DNA from: Mermis nigrescens
Lineage: Eukaryota > Nematoda > Enoplea > Mermithida > Mermithidae
DNA: 64,000 bases
Assembly (NCBI GenBank): GCA_036768485.1
Contig: JAVLUZ010000507.1
Span: 1,845,903-1,909,902 of the forward strand
Direction: 5' to 3'
Shown: in pieces, positions 12,090 to 23,080 of the stretch
How the letters are laid out: each line of letters opens with the position of its first letter
Position numbering within the stretch: the first letter of the stretch is position 1
Translations under genes and position numbers: made by a program
Notes under the pieces: model-generated
Database searches by the model: none
The model's input: only the letters and a program-made list of their open reading frames with translations
What the model was told of the DNA's origin: nothing

Positions 12090-14791
12090 TAGTGATCGAC
12101 CGGGGCGACATTTTTTGGCCGGGGCCGGGCGGTACCGGGGCTGGAAAAAATCCCGGCCCCGGCCGGGGCCGGGGCTGGCCGGGGTTAGACAAGGAAAATA
12201 TTATTGCATGACACATACTTGGGGTGGGCATAGGAAAAGAAATAATGAGCGACTGCTCCATTCAGTAGTAAATGACAAGCGCAAAGTTAGGTGCGCCTTT
12301 TCATATCAAGTTTTATTACTATTTATGTCACAAGAAACAAATTTAGTCCAGTGTTTCATTGTCTGAATCATCAATAAAGTCTATGTCGCTGCTATTAGCA
12401 CACTCTATATCATTTGAATCTTCGCTACTGCTACTGCTGCTGTAGCGATTGGATGCAATAGGTATTGGATGTAATAAATGAGACATCACACATTCCTATA
12501 ATGGGGGATGGGTATATATCCCCCTCAGGGTCCAAGACACAAGTCACTGTCAGACGATTTTTGGTGAAAACCTTTTGAATTTTTGAACTTAATTTTTTAG
12601 TATGGCAAAAGTGTACCTAACTATTAGAATTTCACGAAGTGATACATTATTTTAGAATGTGAGCTAGAGTAAATAGATAAACTATCACTATAAAACATGC
12701 ATGTAATCGCTAAAAACTTTATGAGGGCCCCTCAGTATACATGTAACGGCTGGAAATCTAGGGTAGGGGTCCCTCGCCATTTTTAGAAGGAGGGGGTTAG
12801 CGACTAGATCGAAAATGGTAAAAACACATAAAAATAGCCAAAAAAGCGCAAGTTTTCGCCAAAAAATGGGGAAGGGTGGTCAAATACTTTCTGACTTTCA
12901 AGGAAGTTCGGGGCTTCAAAGCGTGGATGAGGGATGGCCCATACCCCTGTCACGTATATTTCTTGGTCATTTTCAGGGGAAGGGGGTAAGCGGCTCCATT
13001 TTTGCAGCCGCTTACCCCCCTGAAAATCTTTAACATGGTAGAATTTGCAATAAGGAATTCTACACCTTTTTACAATTTTTGTTCTTCAAAAATCTTTGTA
13101 CATGTACAAAGACAGTCCTGAAACGTCTTTGTACATCAGCAAAAATCTTCGCCGAATACAAAAAGACCGTGCTTCTAGATGTGATAATTCGGCCTGAATT
13201 TAGTTGATAATATCAGTTCGGCGCGAAGTGCCGAAATTTTTATGAGCTTTTGATGGAATTCACACATAAAACTCGACTGAGAAAGCTAAAACAACTTGTA
13301 CTACAAAATCAGAAATATTACAAAAATTGTAATATGCGAATTAAATCTTGTAATAAGCAACACTGCGCTTAGAATGGAAAAATGGAAAAATGTCAATTAT
13401 TCAGAAACCCTAAATTAGCCAAATACACTACTAAAGGTCGAAAAACTATGTTCTACCACACTGAAATCGTTACTGTACCATATTAAAGTATACAAAAATT
13501 TACATGTACAAAACGGTGTTTTTTTGTATTTGCCAAAGATTTTTCCCGATGTACAAAGACTTTTCAGGACTATCTTTGTACATGTACAAAGATTTTTGGG
13601 AAGATAAAAACTCCGATATGAAAAATTGTCTGTCCTATATATCTCTTAAAATGGCAAAATTTGTATTTAGAATGGAAAAATGTCAAATTTTTAGGCGCTT
13701 CGCGCCGTTTTGAGACAATTTCAGTAATTTTTGGCGTTAGAAACCCAGAAATTAGCTAAAATATACAATCAAAAGTCAAAAGACCCTGTTTTACCATACT
13801 AAAATCGCTACTGTATTATATTATAGTAACCAAAAATTTGTGTGTACAAAATGTACAAAGACTTTTGGGGACCATCTTTGTACACGCACAAACGGACCGT
13901 GTACAAAAAAAACACTGGTACAAAATGTACAAAGACTTTTGGGTACCATCTTTGTTCATGTATATACAAAGGTACACTGTACAAAAAAACACTGTCACAT
14001 ACTGATAGTTTGCGAAAATGTGTATGTTTAAAAATATATTTATACAATATAGCTACAAAAATTTGTTAGCTCATACAAAGACCTTTTCAGAGATCTTTGT
14101 ACAAGCACAAGAAGCTCATACAACAAAATAGAGTCGGCTTATAATAGTCCACCACTTAATTTTCTGGTCCTCCAATTTGGGACTTCACCCCTCCCTCAAC
14201 TCTTGACCTTAGGAAACTATTTGAGACATATTTACTTTATCGGATCAGACGCAATTCTGCAGCGTAGTTTACATTCGCCTATAATTAACCTCCGTCCTAA
14301 TAACTATTACACAAGCAACGCGTTTTGAAGCACGCGATTCCCATTCAATTAAATGTAAAAGTGTTTTTTGTAAAAATAGTTTGTTGAAAACGTACAATTT
14401 CCAACTAGAAATAGAAGGTATTAGTCAGCTCTAAATCTTTTAGCCATAGCTATGAATGAATGAGTTAAAAGTAGCATTCAGTTTAAATAAGTCAAGTGGA
14501 GGAATCGAAAACACGCAGATTTTCCTGAACATTATTTCAGTAAAAGCTCATTTATACACAGAAGCAAAGTTATAACAAGGACTAAGTAAGTATACATATA
14601 TTCTAATCAGTACAGTTCTAAAAATTAACACTTGCTCATTGATTAATAAGTGCCAGTATCACAGCCTGTACAAAATACAAATTAAACTTAATTTTTCCCG
14701 CCCCGGCCATTTTTTGACACTTGCCCGGCCGAGCCGGGATGCTCCAAAAATGGCCGGAGATTGCCGGGGCCGGGGCCCTAGCCGATCACTA
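12090..14791. mobile_element. hAT-like element e3 (CCGGGGCC type)
   Basis: Left end TAGTGATCGACCGGGGC, right end on the other strand TAGTGATCGGCTAGGGCC. A perfect 8-bp duplication CACCTACA flanks it (12082-12089 and 14792-14799). CCGGGGCC arrays lie just inside both ends (12100-12186 and 14698-14780). The interior is noncoding and holds a ~300-bp tandem unit (13080-14110). Confidence 0.9.
13080..14110 (+). repeat. ~300-bp tandem unit with TTTGTACA palindromes, in e3
   Basis: Successive units share TTTAGAATGGAAAAATGTCA, GAAACCCAGAAATTAGC, a CGCTACTGTA block and TGTACAAAGACTTTTGGGGA. A perfect 22-bp palindrome centred on GTACATGTAC is at 13572-13593, with a near copy at 13092-13112. The same unit occurs in e4 and in an intron of the transporter gene. 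Confidence 0.75.
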
Positions 14792-15730
14792 CACCTACAC
14801 TGCACAAAACTTCTTGAGCTGAAATGCGTTTTTCGACCTCTGCTAAGTACATGTGACGCAGCAGCGGGTCAAAACCAATTAAGAAGTCATTGAAAGATGT
14901 ATCAATGAGAATTTTGTTCTTACCATTTTCAGGCCCATTTGTTGGCCTCTTATTAACTAGTTCAGAAAACAGAAAATGCGCAAAAACACAAGAAAATTTG
15001 GCCTTTCCTTTCACTTAAAAAATAGAATTATGTGTCCTTGTATAGAAAAATAAACAAAGCAGAGAATAGATAAATTGGTAAGCAGACATTTTCGGCACTT
15101 TTACTATTATTGCTCAACGTGCATGTGCAGTTTCATTCAATGAACTAATAGTTGCATTAAATCACTAAAGTGCTGCGAAGTGCTGGATTATTTTAAAAGA
15201 TTCAAGCTTTTAAACTCATTGGATCTGTATAACAACAAATACTGTCTTGGCGCAAAGCGCCGGGAAAATTTGTTGACGTTTGTGCCTTTTTAAAACTCAG
15301 TGTTCTGGAAACATTGCGCCAGAAAAACTCGACATAATTTCTGAAAAATTCCAGGGGCATGTGCCTCCATCCCCCCTGGCAGCCGCCTGTGATTCCGCAG
15401 TAATTTCAGCGCACTTCATATAGGAAAATATGCGAACATGTATGTACGTCTTAACAACATGGCGACCAGGAGTACTTTTTATGAAATTTGTGCAGTCGCC
15501 AAGTTTAACATATCAATTTTGCTGGTGAATGAATCGTCCTTGTTCCGACTTTATTTGCTATTTATACAATTCTTCTATGTACCAACAAACAAAATGCTGT
15601 GGCTTCACCCCCAAAAAAGGTCCAACCCCGACTCGAAAAATCATGCCCCGGTCAGGGGTCGGGGTCGGGGGTTTAGGCCGAGGGTTTTTTGGGTCGGGGT
15701 TGGGGTCCCTGTACGATCACTGTAGGTATG

Positions 15731-18500
15731 CCCCAACAATAAATTTGTAAAATCAATGTTTAGGAGCTCTTTTTTTTTGAACAAACGTTTTTTGGGAGAA
15801 GAGACTATTTGACCAGGTAAGGAGTTCCAGATTTTTTGGTATCTTTGCGAAAAATCGTTGAGAGGTGAGCGTTGGAGCCGGACAACTGGTAACGTAAGTT
15901 TACAACTGTTAACTGATCGGGTAGTTCCTTGACTAAAAAATGAAGAATTCAATAGCATCAATACAAGATAAACCATTAATAATTTGATACATGAGACATA
16001 GACATATGTGAAGACGAAGAAGTTCTAAATAAGGCAAGTTTAGAAGCTTTAGGCGTTCAAGATAGGATAAATTGCTATTAAAACCAAAAAGACGTTTAGT
16101 AAATTTACGCTGAGCATTTTCAAGACGATTTATATCATTTGCATAATATGGATTCCATACAGAAACAGTACTACTCAAGCATAGGTCTTATATAAGTAGT
16201 ATAGGTCCTAACTAAAATACCTTTACGAGAAAGAAAAGCTTTGTGTATTAGAAAACAACGAGAAACAGCTTTTTTAATTATGTGATTTAAATGTTCCTTA
16301 CAATTGAGATTGTGGGAAATATAAACACCCAGATCACAAACGGAACTAATATCATTTGGAATATTTATATTATTCAAAGAATAAAGCTTTTTTGGATTAT
16401 TTTTACCAAGATGTAAAAGTGCACATTTTTCCGAAGCAATAGGAAGTTGCCAATTTATAGACCAAATATAAATATTGTCCAAGTCTTTTGTATTAAATGA
16501 TTATCAGAAGATGGACCAAAGATTTTGACATCATCGGCAAAGAGGTAAATTTTACTGTATTTAATCAAGTTACATAGGTCATTAACACAAATTAAGAATA
16601 CAAAGTAGGACTAATACAACTACCTTGGGGACACCACTGCCTACAGGCATGAAGTCAGAAAAAACTCCGTTAATACAAACACGTTGAAATCGATCATGTA
16701 AAAAGGATTTGAGCCAATTAAAGAGTAGACCTTTCCATTTTCCATATTTAGAGAGCTTATATAAAAGCTTAGAAAAGGGAATTTTATCAAAAGCTTTAGT
16801 AAAGTCGATGTAAGCAACATCGACAGGAGTTCTATTACTCAAAGATACCGTCCAACTGTGTTTACATTTAAGTAGTTGTAATTCACAAGACTTTGATTTT
16901 AGAAAACCAAACTGAGAAGGAGATAAGAGTCTGTTTGTAGTGAGAAAATCGACAATTTTTGAATTTATCAAATTTTCCATGATTTTACTTGATGAGCAGC
17001 AAAATAGAAATCGGCCTGCAATTTCTCACTAAAGCTGTGTCACCTTTTTCAAAGACTGAGGTTACATTTTGCCAATTTCCATAAATTGGGGATAGTGCTA
17101 GTCAAAAATGAAACATTAAAGATACTAGCTAAAGGCTCAGCAAGATAATTTGAAAGTTTTTTCAAGAAAAAATGACAGAGTCCATCGGGATCAACAGAAA
17201 AAGAACCTTTTATTTTGGTTTAAAACCAGTTGCACGTTCCAAAGCGTCAAAATGAATGGTTTGCAATGGAAAACCAGTCATCGAATCTAAAAAAGGAAGA
17301 TGATTATTATCAACAGGAAAAACAGAAGAAAAAGTATATAGTTATTAAACAAATTTACCTTTTCTAAAGGATCAGAAACGATTTTGTGGTCATGAAAAAG
17401 AGGTGGAAAAGAACGATGATTATTCAACCGATTATTGACAAATTTATAAAATGATTTCAAACTTTTGTCAGAAAGAAAGATTAATTTCTTCAGAAGCAGA
17501 GAAATTTTTAATTTCAAAATCCAATTTTTTACAAAAAGATTTATATTTGATTTTTGTATCGGTGGAGTGATAAAGTTTATGTTTTTTCCAAAGCATACGT
17601 TTTTTAGTTAACATTCTTTTAAATCAGTTTGGGATATTTACGTTTCATGGGCTTGGGGTGAGTTAATGGGACAAATGCATAAAATTAAGAGAGTGAAGCA
17701 CTCCAACAAACAAATTATACATATCATTTACATTAGAACAGGCATCAAAAAAGATCAGGCCAAGAAATCTGAGACAGTGCTAGGACTCTTAAAGAATTAA
17801 AATCAGCTTTACAAAAAGTTAAAAAAAAAGATGATCTAGGATTTTGGACTGGCATCAAAAGACAATCAAATATAATTGAATTATGGTCACTATTAGAAAA
17901 AAGGAATATCAACTTTTACGTTAGAAATTTGATCAGATGCAAAGAGAAGTATCTAGCATATTATTATCATGAGTATTTCCTGTTATTAATTGATGTAAAC
18001 CAGTGCCCGAAAGTGTGTCAAAAAAATAGGGTATTAAGATTATCAGTGCAGGAGCCGAGACTTATCCACCAATTGATTTTTGGCAAATTAAAATCTCCTA
18101 AGATTACAAAAGGAAAGAAAGGAACAGAACAAACCCATTCAATACATCTACATAAGAATTTCAGCATAAACTAGATCAAAATCAGGGGGGCCGGTAAACC
18201 AAAATAATTCTGATCTTTCTATCAGAATCAAAAATATCACTTATTAGAATTTCGGTAGTTTTAAAAAAGCGGGTGTGCAGATTTATTTGAATAGCATTGA
18301 AAGGAGTTTTAAGAAATAAAGCTACACCCCCAACACGTTTACAGTTTTGATCACAGCGGAAAATGCGATAATTTTTGTCAGGGCACAATAATCCATTGGA
18401 AATATCAATATGGAACCATGTTTCAGAGAAAAATAGAGCATCAAAACTTTCTTCATTCAGCAAAAAATGTAAGTTGCTAAGTTTGTTCAAAAGACTTCAA
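15731..18500 (-). pseudogene. ORF2 (endonuclease-reverse transcriptase), copy C, broken
   Basis: Endonuclease start at 18490-18182 (FSETWFH, VGGVALFLKTPF, LVYRPP). Reverse transcriptase: SPSQFGFLKSKSCELQLLK and VAYIDFTKAFDKI (16980-16780), VGSGVP with a frame break inside motif B (16640), FADDVKIF (near 16535). C-terminal domain 16482-15735 with YLELLRLHICLCLMYQII. Several frameshifts, including near 16490 and 16170. Confidence 0.85.
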
Positions 18501-18559
18501 GCATTAGCATAAAAACATTGGAAATTTTAAATAATCTTGGGGCGCGGATACCTAATGAG

Positions 18560-19430
18560 CGAGTTGCAGGCTATTAATATTAACATCAGGTTTACATTTA
18601 ACGCAATCAGCACGAAAATCAATGTATAGTCCTTGTTCACTCGAGATTTGTGGTCATTCAGCTCATAAGCCAGTTCAGCCGTTGCCATTTTTGTTGTAGA
18701 AAAGATAGGTCAGGACGACAACGTAGATGCAAAAGTGGGCCTTTGGATTGGACACGGACTGTCTTATTAATCAATGAGATAAAGCGATGCCTTGCCTGAG
18801 CCGAAGTCAGGCAAACTTTGACAAATTGAACGCGATTATCGTGAATGGGACCATCACGAAAGACGCGAGTAACATCCGGACGACACTAGATCATGACTGT
18901 CAGAATGAGAGACGATTAGGAGATTTTACCTGATTCATGTCCTCAACACTGTTCGATAAAGGCAAATTGAATAAAACGGCATTTCGCACTTTTAGAAATC
19001 CTTTCAATCGCATCATTTGTCATGGCAGACAAATCGTTTTTATCATAATGAATAGAACAATTTCGTGAACGTTCAGACGATCAATTTTATTTTGTAAGTC
19101 AGCAAGCTGAGTAGCAAAATTGTCTAAATGTTGTTCAATATGCAGATATTTTTTCACAATCGGTCTACAATGGAAACAATAGAAAGAGGAATGGGGCTTT
19201 GAATAAGTTCCATAGTCATGATTGTCAACTTTTAAGCAAGAAGTATGACCCCAGTGTTCACAAAAATCACATAATAAAGCAGTATCGTCATCAGTGACTA
19301 ACTTGTAGCAAATAACAGTGGGCAGAATTTTCATTTGCAGCATTTAATACAGCAAAGTTAGACGTACGTGATGGTGACCTGGCACTTAAACTGGTATCAA
19401 TATTTTTCGAAGCGCAATTTCTTTTACCCA
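18560..19430 (-). pseudogene. ORF1 with PHD-type zinc finger, copy C, broken
   Basis: Around 19290-19170 the frame reads LLCDFCEHWGHTSCLKV and, further on, SSFYCFHC. That is a full C4HC3-like PHD cysteine/histidine series. It is followed by a helical segment with regularly spaced leucines and the frayed remainder of ORF1. Confidence 0.75.
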
Positions 19431-20110
19431 TGGTAAAAATCAAAAGAAATACGTAGGCAGAATTGCAATATTGATCAAATTTAGTTAAAATAACGCATTG
19501 TGGCTCTTCAGCTCGATTAGTCGCCACCTCCCTTCAAAGTATGGGTAAAAAACAAATAGACTGAAATAAATACTATAGGTGATTCAAATTGTATTTTCAA
19601 TCTCCTTTTGTTTGCTTTATGCTGTTCCTTTGATAGTAAAGGTCAACCAACCTCAGTCTGGTCAACACAATGGCCATCCATGCTCAAAAATATCAGCCCT
19701 TAGCTTACAATTGCCATGTTTCTAAACATACTTGCAAGTGTGCAATTTAATTTTATAGAAAAATGGTTACGAACCTGAAATGGCATCCCTATTTCCTACT
19801 ATTTGTTGAGAGCCAGTGCATTTTTTAATTAAAATCTGGTAATGTCCGAGCATTGAAGAGAAAGATACATACATATATGTGGCAGTCGCAATGAACAATC
19901 GATTTTGTTGTTGGATTTCAATATTAGCTGAATAAAGTTGTTGCTCTTTGTTTGTTTCGTGTCTTGCAGCTGTTGGAAGTAGTTCCCAGCTACTATATGT
20001 AGCTCTAGTTGTCATTTCCATAAAAAAACCCAATAAAACCCAAAAAACCCAGGAAAAACAAAAAACCCAAAAATTCAGAAATTTTCAAATCTGGGTTTTT
20101 TCCACCTCTG

Positions 20111-20300
20111 GATGTGACTTGCGCCACTCGCTTCACTCGCTCCGCTCGTCACATTCCATTACTCAGGCTTATTTTAAACGCTGGCGCATCCCATTAGACA
20201 AGACAAGACAAGAACATCAGGCTTATTTTAAATGCTGGCACCAACATTTTGGCCAGTCCATGATACTAAGCCTAAGCCTAATAGGCAGGTAAACCAATGC
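20111..20300. repeat. Palindromic host repeat H1, right arm
   Basis: It holds two copies of AGGCTTATTTTAAA.GCTGGC, then ACCAACATTTTGGCCAG and TAAGCCTAAGCCTAAT. The first parts are the reverse complement of the arm at 10953-11010. A CACTCGCTTCACTCGCTCCG string lies next to the e1 insertion. Confidence 0.65.
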
Positions 20301-20328
20301 AAAACATTACAAATACCTTGCATTCTTT

Positions 20329-20410
20329 ATCGAAATGAACCAGCTTCAGTTGATTGGTTAAGGTTCTGGGCTTTGGAGCAAGAGGTCCACGTTTTGAGTC
20401 CGGTTGGCAC
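20329..20410 (+). repeat. tRNA-like SINE copy, plus strand
   Basis: It starts ATCGAAATGAACCAGC, then a degenerate A-box (TTGATTGGTTAAGG) and a B-box-like GTTTTGAGTCC at tRNA spacing. The 16-base leader is shared exactly with the minus-strand copy at 20878-21000. Confidence 0.5.
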
Positions 20411-20877
20411 CGACTTTCTTCGGTTTTATCTGATCTACGAACTGCATACATACACCTTTACAATATGACTATCTTAATACATATGTGAACCTGCTACATG
20501 AATGCCGCAAATTCATAAGCATCACCAAAAATTGCTGTCATTCTTGCTTCATGAACAAATCTCATATTCTGTATAAAACCTGTGTAAAGAACAGAAGACG
20601 TATGTAGATGCAAAATACGCTTTAGGTTGAATAAAGACTAAAAATGGAGTGTTTAAACCACGCGCTTGAGACTAAATACACATTAGACTCTAATTATAAT
20701 TGGATGATGTGCTGCAATTTTAGGCTTAAAAAGCATAGGAGGAGTAGAGGAAAAAACATTCTCAAATTTCGTTTGAGGGTTGGCACCTCCCCTATCCCCC
20801 TGGATATAGGCCTGCTTGTCGGTACTCCTGTGTCTGGTTGACACCTGCCTTTTGTACACGAATTTTCGGAATCGTTA
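20411..20877. other. Spacer between inverted SINE copies, nothing recognised
   Basis: AT-rich sequence with no supported coding region. Confidence 0.4.
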
Positions 20878-21000
20878 CAGCAAACGCGTATGACTCGTTT
20901 ACAGTTGTTACAGCAAACGCGTATGACAAGAGACCTTATGGGTCTCTTGTTTTGCAGTCCAAGCGCTTTAGCCACTCGACCAATGCTGGTTCATTTCGAT
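20878..21000 (-). repeat. tRNA-like SINE copy, minus strand
   Basis: Minus strand: ATCGAAATGAACCAGC, A-box TGGTCGAGTGG, AAAGCGCTTGGACTGCAAAA resembling an anticodon arm, and a long stem AGAGACC/GGTCTCT like the variable arm of class II tRNAs. The B-box is lost. Its far end duplicates GTCATACGCGTTTGCTGTAA (20878-20897 and 20909-20928). Confidence 0.55.
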
Positions 21001-21123
21001 AATGAAGAGTGCGAGTTATTGGAGCTTTTAACGTATAAACCACAAATATAACATCACTAACGGTAGCCATTGGGCTAAAATATACTATGACAGCTAAACT
21101 AAGTGTTCATGACTGATAAAAAT

Positions 21124-21167
21124 GTTGGTGCCGGCGTTTAAAATAAGCCTCGGTAATGGGATGCAAC
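21124..21167 (+). repeat. Palindromic host repeat H2, left arm
   Basis: ATGTTGGTGCC, GCGTTTAAAATAAGCC and TAATGGGATGCAAC: the same order as the left arm of H1. It ends at the same position with a hAT insertion. Confidence 0.7.
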
Positions 21168-21744
21168 CAGTGAACGACCGAAGCTCCAAAATTTTGCTTC
21201 GGCTGAAGACGGCTTCGGCCAGCTCTTGCTCCGGCTTCGGCCGAAGCTTCGGTCGGTGCGGCCAAAGGCCGAATCTGTATTAATTCTTCAGTCTAATTCT
21301 GATTAGTATGAAGAATGAATTGCGAATTGAGTCATAAATATGAAAGTTAAGCTTGATTATTTTCCAGGAGTAAATATGAAGTAATAAAACAGTGTTATTC
21401 ATTGCAAAAATTTTATTCAAAACCGCAATTAATTCTCTTCATTAGCACTGATTTCATTATTAGACATTTCATGTATGTATATCAGCAGCTAATACGTATT
21501 GATCATCATCAGATTCACTATCCTGAATATATAAAAATATAATGTATCATTAGGAATAAAGCCTGGAATTTCTGAGAATTATAAAAACAATTGCTTAATT
21601 CCTAATTTTCCTGCTGATACTACTTAAATTTGTAGAAGGTAGACATGAAAAGCAAATAGGGAGATTTCTTCCCGATTATTAGATGCAGAAGTTTAAGAAA
21701 GTTAACTCGATTATGGAGTAATTATTTAATACAAAAAGGGAATG

Positions 21745-22493
21745 GTACACAGCAGTGTTTTTGTACTCGGCAAAGATTTTTCCGATTGTACAAAGATTTA
21801 TTGGGACTGTCTTTGTACATTTACAAAGATTTTCGGGGGAAGACAAAAATTGCAAAAAAAGATCTGAAATCTCGCAAAAATTTTAGGCGCTACAAGCGCC
21901 GAGAAATCAGTAATTGAGTGTGTTCTACATATCTTTATAACGACAGAAATTGCATTTCAAAAGTAAATATGTCAAATTTTCCGGCGCTTCGCGTCGTTTT
22001 AAGATGATCCTTGGTGATTTTTGCCCTTAGAGACTCAGAAATTAGCTAAAATACACTACCAAAAGTCAAGCAACTCTATTTTTACCACACTAAAATCGCT
22101 ACTGTACCCATATTCTAGTATCCAAAAATTTGTGTATACAAAATTTACAACAATTTTCGGGTAAACAAAAAGTATAAAAAGGTGGATAATTCCCAAAAAT
22201 TTTCGGTGCTTTGCATCGAAATGAGTGATTTTTTGTCCTATATATCTTTGAAATGGCAGAATGTGCATTTAGAATGGAAAAATGTCAAATTTTTTTCGGC
22301 GCTTTGCGCCGTTTTGAGACAATTTATAATAAGTTTCGGCGCCAGAAACCCAGAAATTAGCTAAAATACACTACCAAAAGATCGAAAGCCCTGTTATACC
22401 ACACTAAAAATCGCCTACTGTACTATAATATAGTACACAAAGGATTGCGTGTACAAAATGTACAAAGACTTTTTGGGGACCATCTCTGTACAT
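21745..22493 (+). repeat. Two ~300-bp tandem units with TTTGTACA words, in e4
   Basis: The same unit as in e3: GGCGCTTCGCG, AGAAATTAGCTAAAATACAC, ATCGCTACTGTAC, ACAAAATGTACAAAGACTTT. The two units start about 300 bases apart (near 21938 and 22237). e5 is inserted in the final GTACAAAC. Confidence 0.75.
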
Positions 22494-22861
22494 GTACAAA
22501 CTAGGGATGCACCGGGGCCGCCTTTTTTGACCGGGGCCCGATCCCGGCGCCCGAGGCCGAGTACTAGAGACTGGGACCAACCGGGGCCAACTATTTTTGC
22601 TAATATCCAGGATATACCATGTATACATACATATGTATTTGGCAAAATGTGACTTATGCAAAATAGCGTCTGGGCAAGTCTATGGCATCCGCTCCACATG
22701 TATTTTCGAGTTCAATTAATCATCATAGCTTATATAGGCCAAAAATTTATCCTACCATTTATAAAATTTGGCCCAATTCACGTAACTTGCATCATTATCG
22801 GCCGAATTACTCATGTTTTAGGTCAGACGAGTTGAAAAATAGCTTAAACAAGGATAGAAAT

Positions 22862-22939
22862 TTCGCGTGCATAGTTTATTATGTTGACAGCCAATCCAAC
22901 ACAAAAAGACATCTTATGGAATTTCATCCGCATGAGCAT
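22862..22939 (+). pseudogene. Decayed BED zinc finger of a hAT transposase
   Basis: The residue series C-x2-Y, then H-x4-H in TKRHLMEFH, matches the end of a BED finger (expected C-x2-C ... H-x4-H). BED fingers let hAT transposases bind their element ends. Only about 26 residues are readable. Confidence 0.5.
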
Positions 22940-23080
22940 GTAGCTGGCCGTCCTATTTTGGGGTTGACCAACATCAATTTTGAAGCGACTTAGCCCAAAA
23001 AGGGCACAAATAGCACAAAATAACGTTTAAAAAGTCCTATTTTTCTGAATTTTATTGGGTCTGGCCGGACCCCCATTCCC
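22940..23080 (-). repeat. CTGGCCGTCCTATTTTGGGG repeat (family 4) copy
   Basis: It shares CTGGCCGTCCTATTTTGGGG, the AAAAGGGCACAAATAGCACAAAATA core and a CTGGCCGGACCCCC end (read in pieces) with inverted copies at 43190-43372 and 43866-44018. It interrupts the BED-finger frame of e5. Confidence 0.6.

Larger units (their letters stand above)
11250..15722. mobile_element. hAT-like element e2 (GGGGTCGGGG type)
   Basis: It begins CAGTGATTGTACGGGGTC and ends, on the other strand, CAGTGATCGTACAGGGACC. A perfect 8-bp duplication TAGGTATG flanks it (11242-11249 and 15723-15730). Both ends carry GGGGTCGGGG-like arrays (11270-11330 and 15615-15710). It inserted at the stop codon of retroelement copy C and itself carries e3. 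No transposase frame; a 29-codon minus-strand open stretch (11580-11491) with coding-like composition is the only hint of one. Confidence 0.85.
11135..19560 (-). mobile_element. CR1/Jockey-like non-LTR retrotransposon, copy C, split by e2
   Basis: The minus-strand body is 19560-15731. Its 3' UTR lies at about 11249-11135, on the far side of hAT-like element e2, and resembles the 3' UTR of copy A (TTTATT..CTGA, GATAAAA). Removing e2 and one target duplication puts a TAG stop directly after LLLGHT, the position where copy A ends FIIGRA-stop. Broken frames mark it inactive. The 5' and outer 3' boundaries are approximate. Confidence 0.75.
11011..20110. mobile_element. hAT-like element e1 (GGGTTTTTT type), host of a nested stack
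   Basis: Left end CAGTGATGGCAAGGCTGGG, right end on the other strand CAGAGGTGGAAAAAACCCAG. Both are followed by GGGTTTTTT-type arrays (11027-11095 and 20025-20100). Flanking 8-mers are GATACGAC and GATGTGAC. They differ at two positions, each explained by CpG decay of an original GATGCGAC. The element's own sequence is only about 0.7 kb (about 11011-11130 and 19560-20110). The rest is a non-LTR insertion carrying further elements. No transposase frame is left. Confidence 0.7.

Noticed and set aside
12100..14780. CCGGGGCC blocks as CpG-island promoters
   Set aside because: They are the paired ends of a transposon with an 8-bp target duplication. No gene starts nearby.
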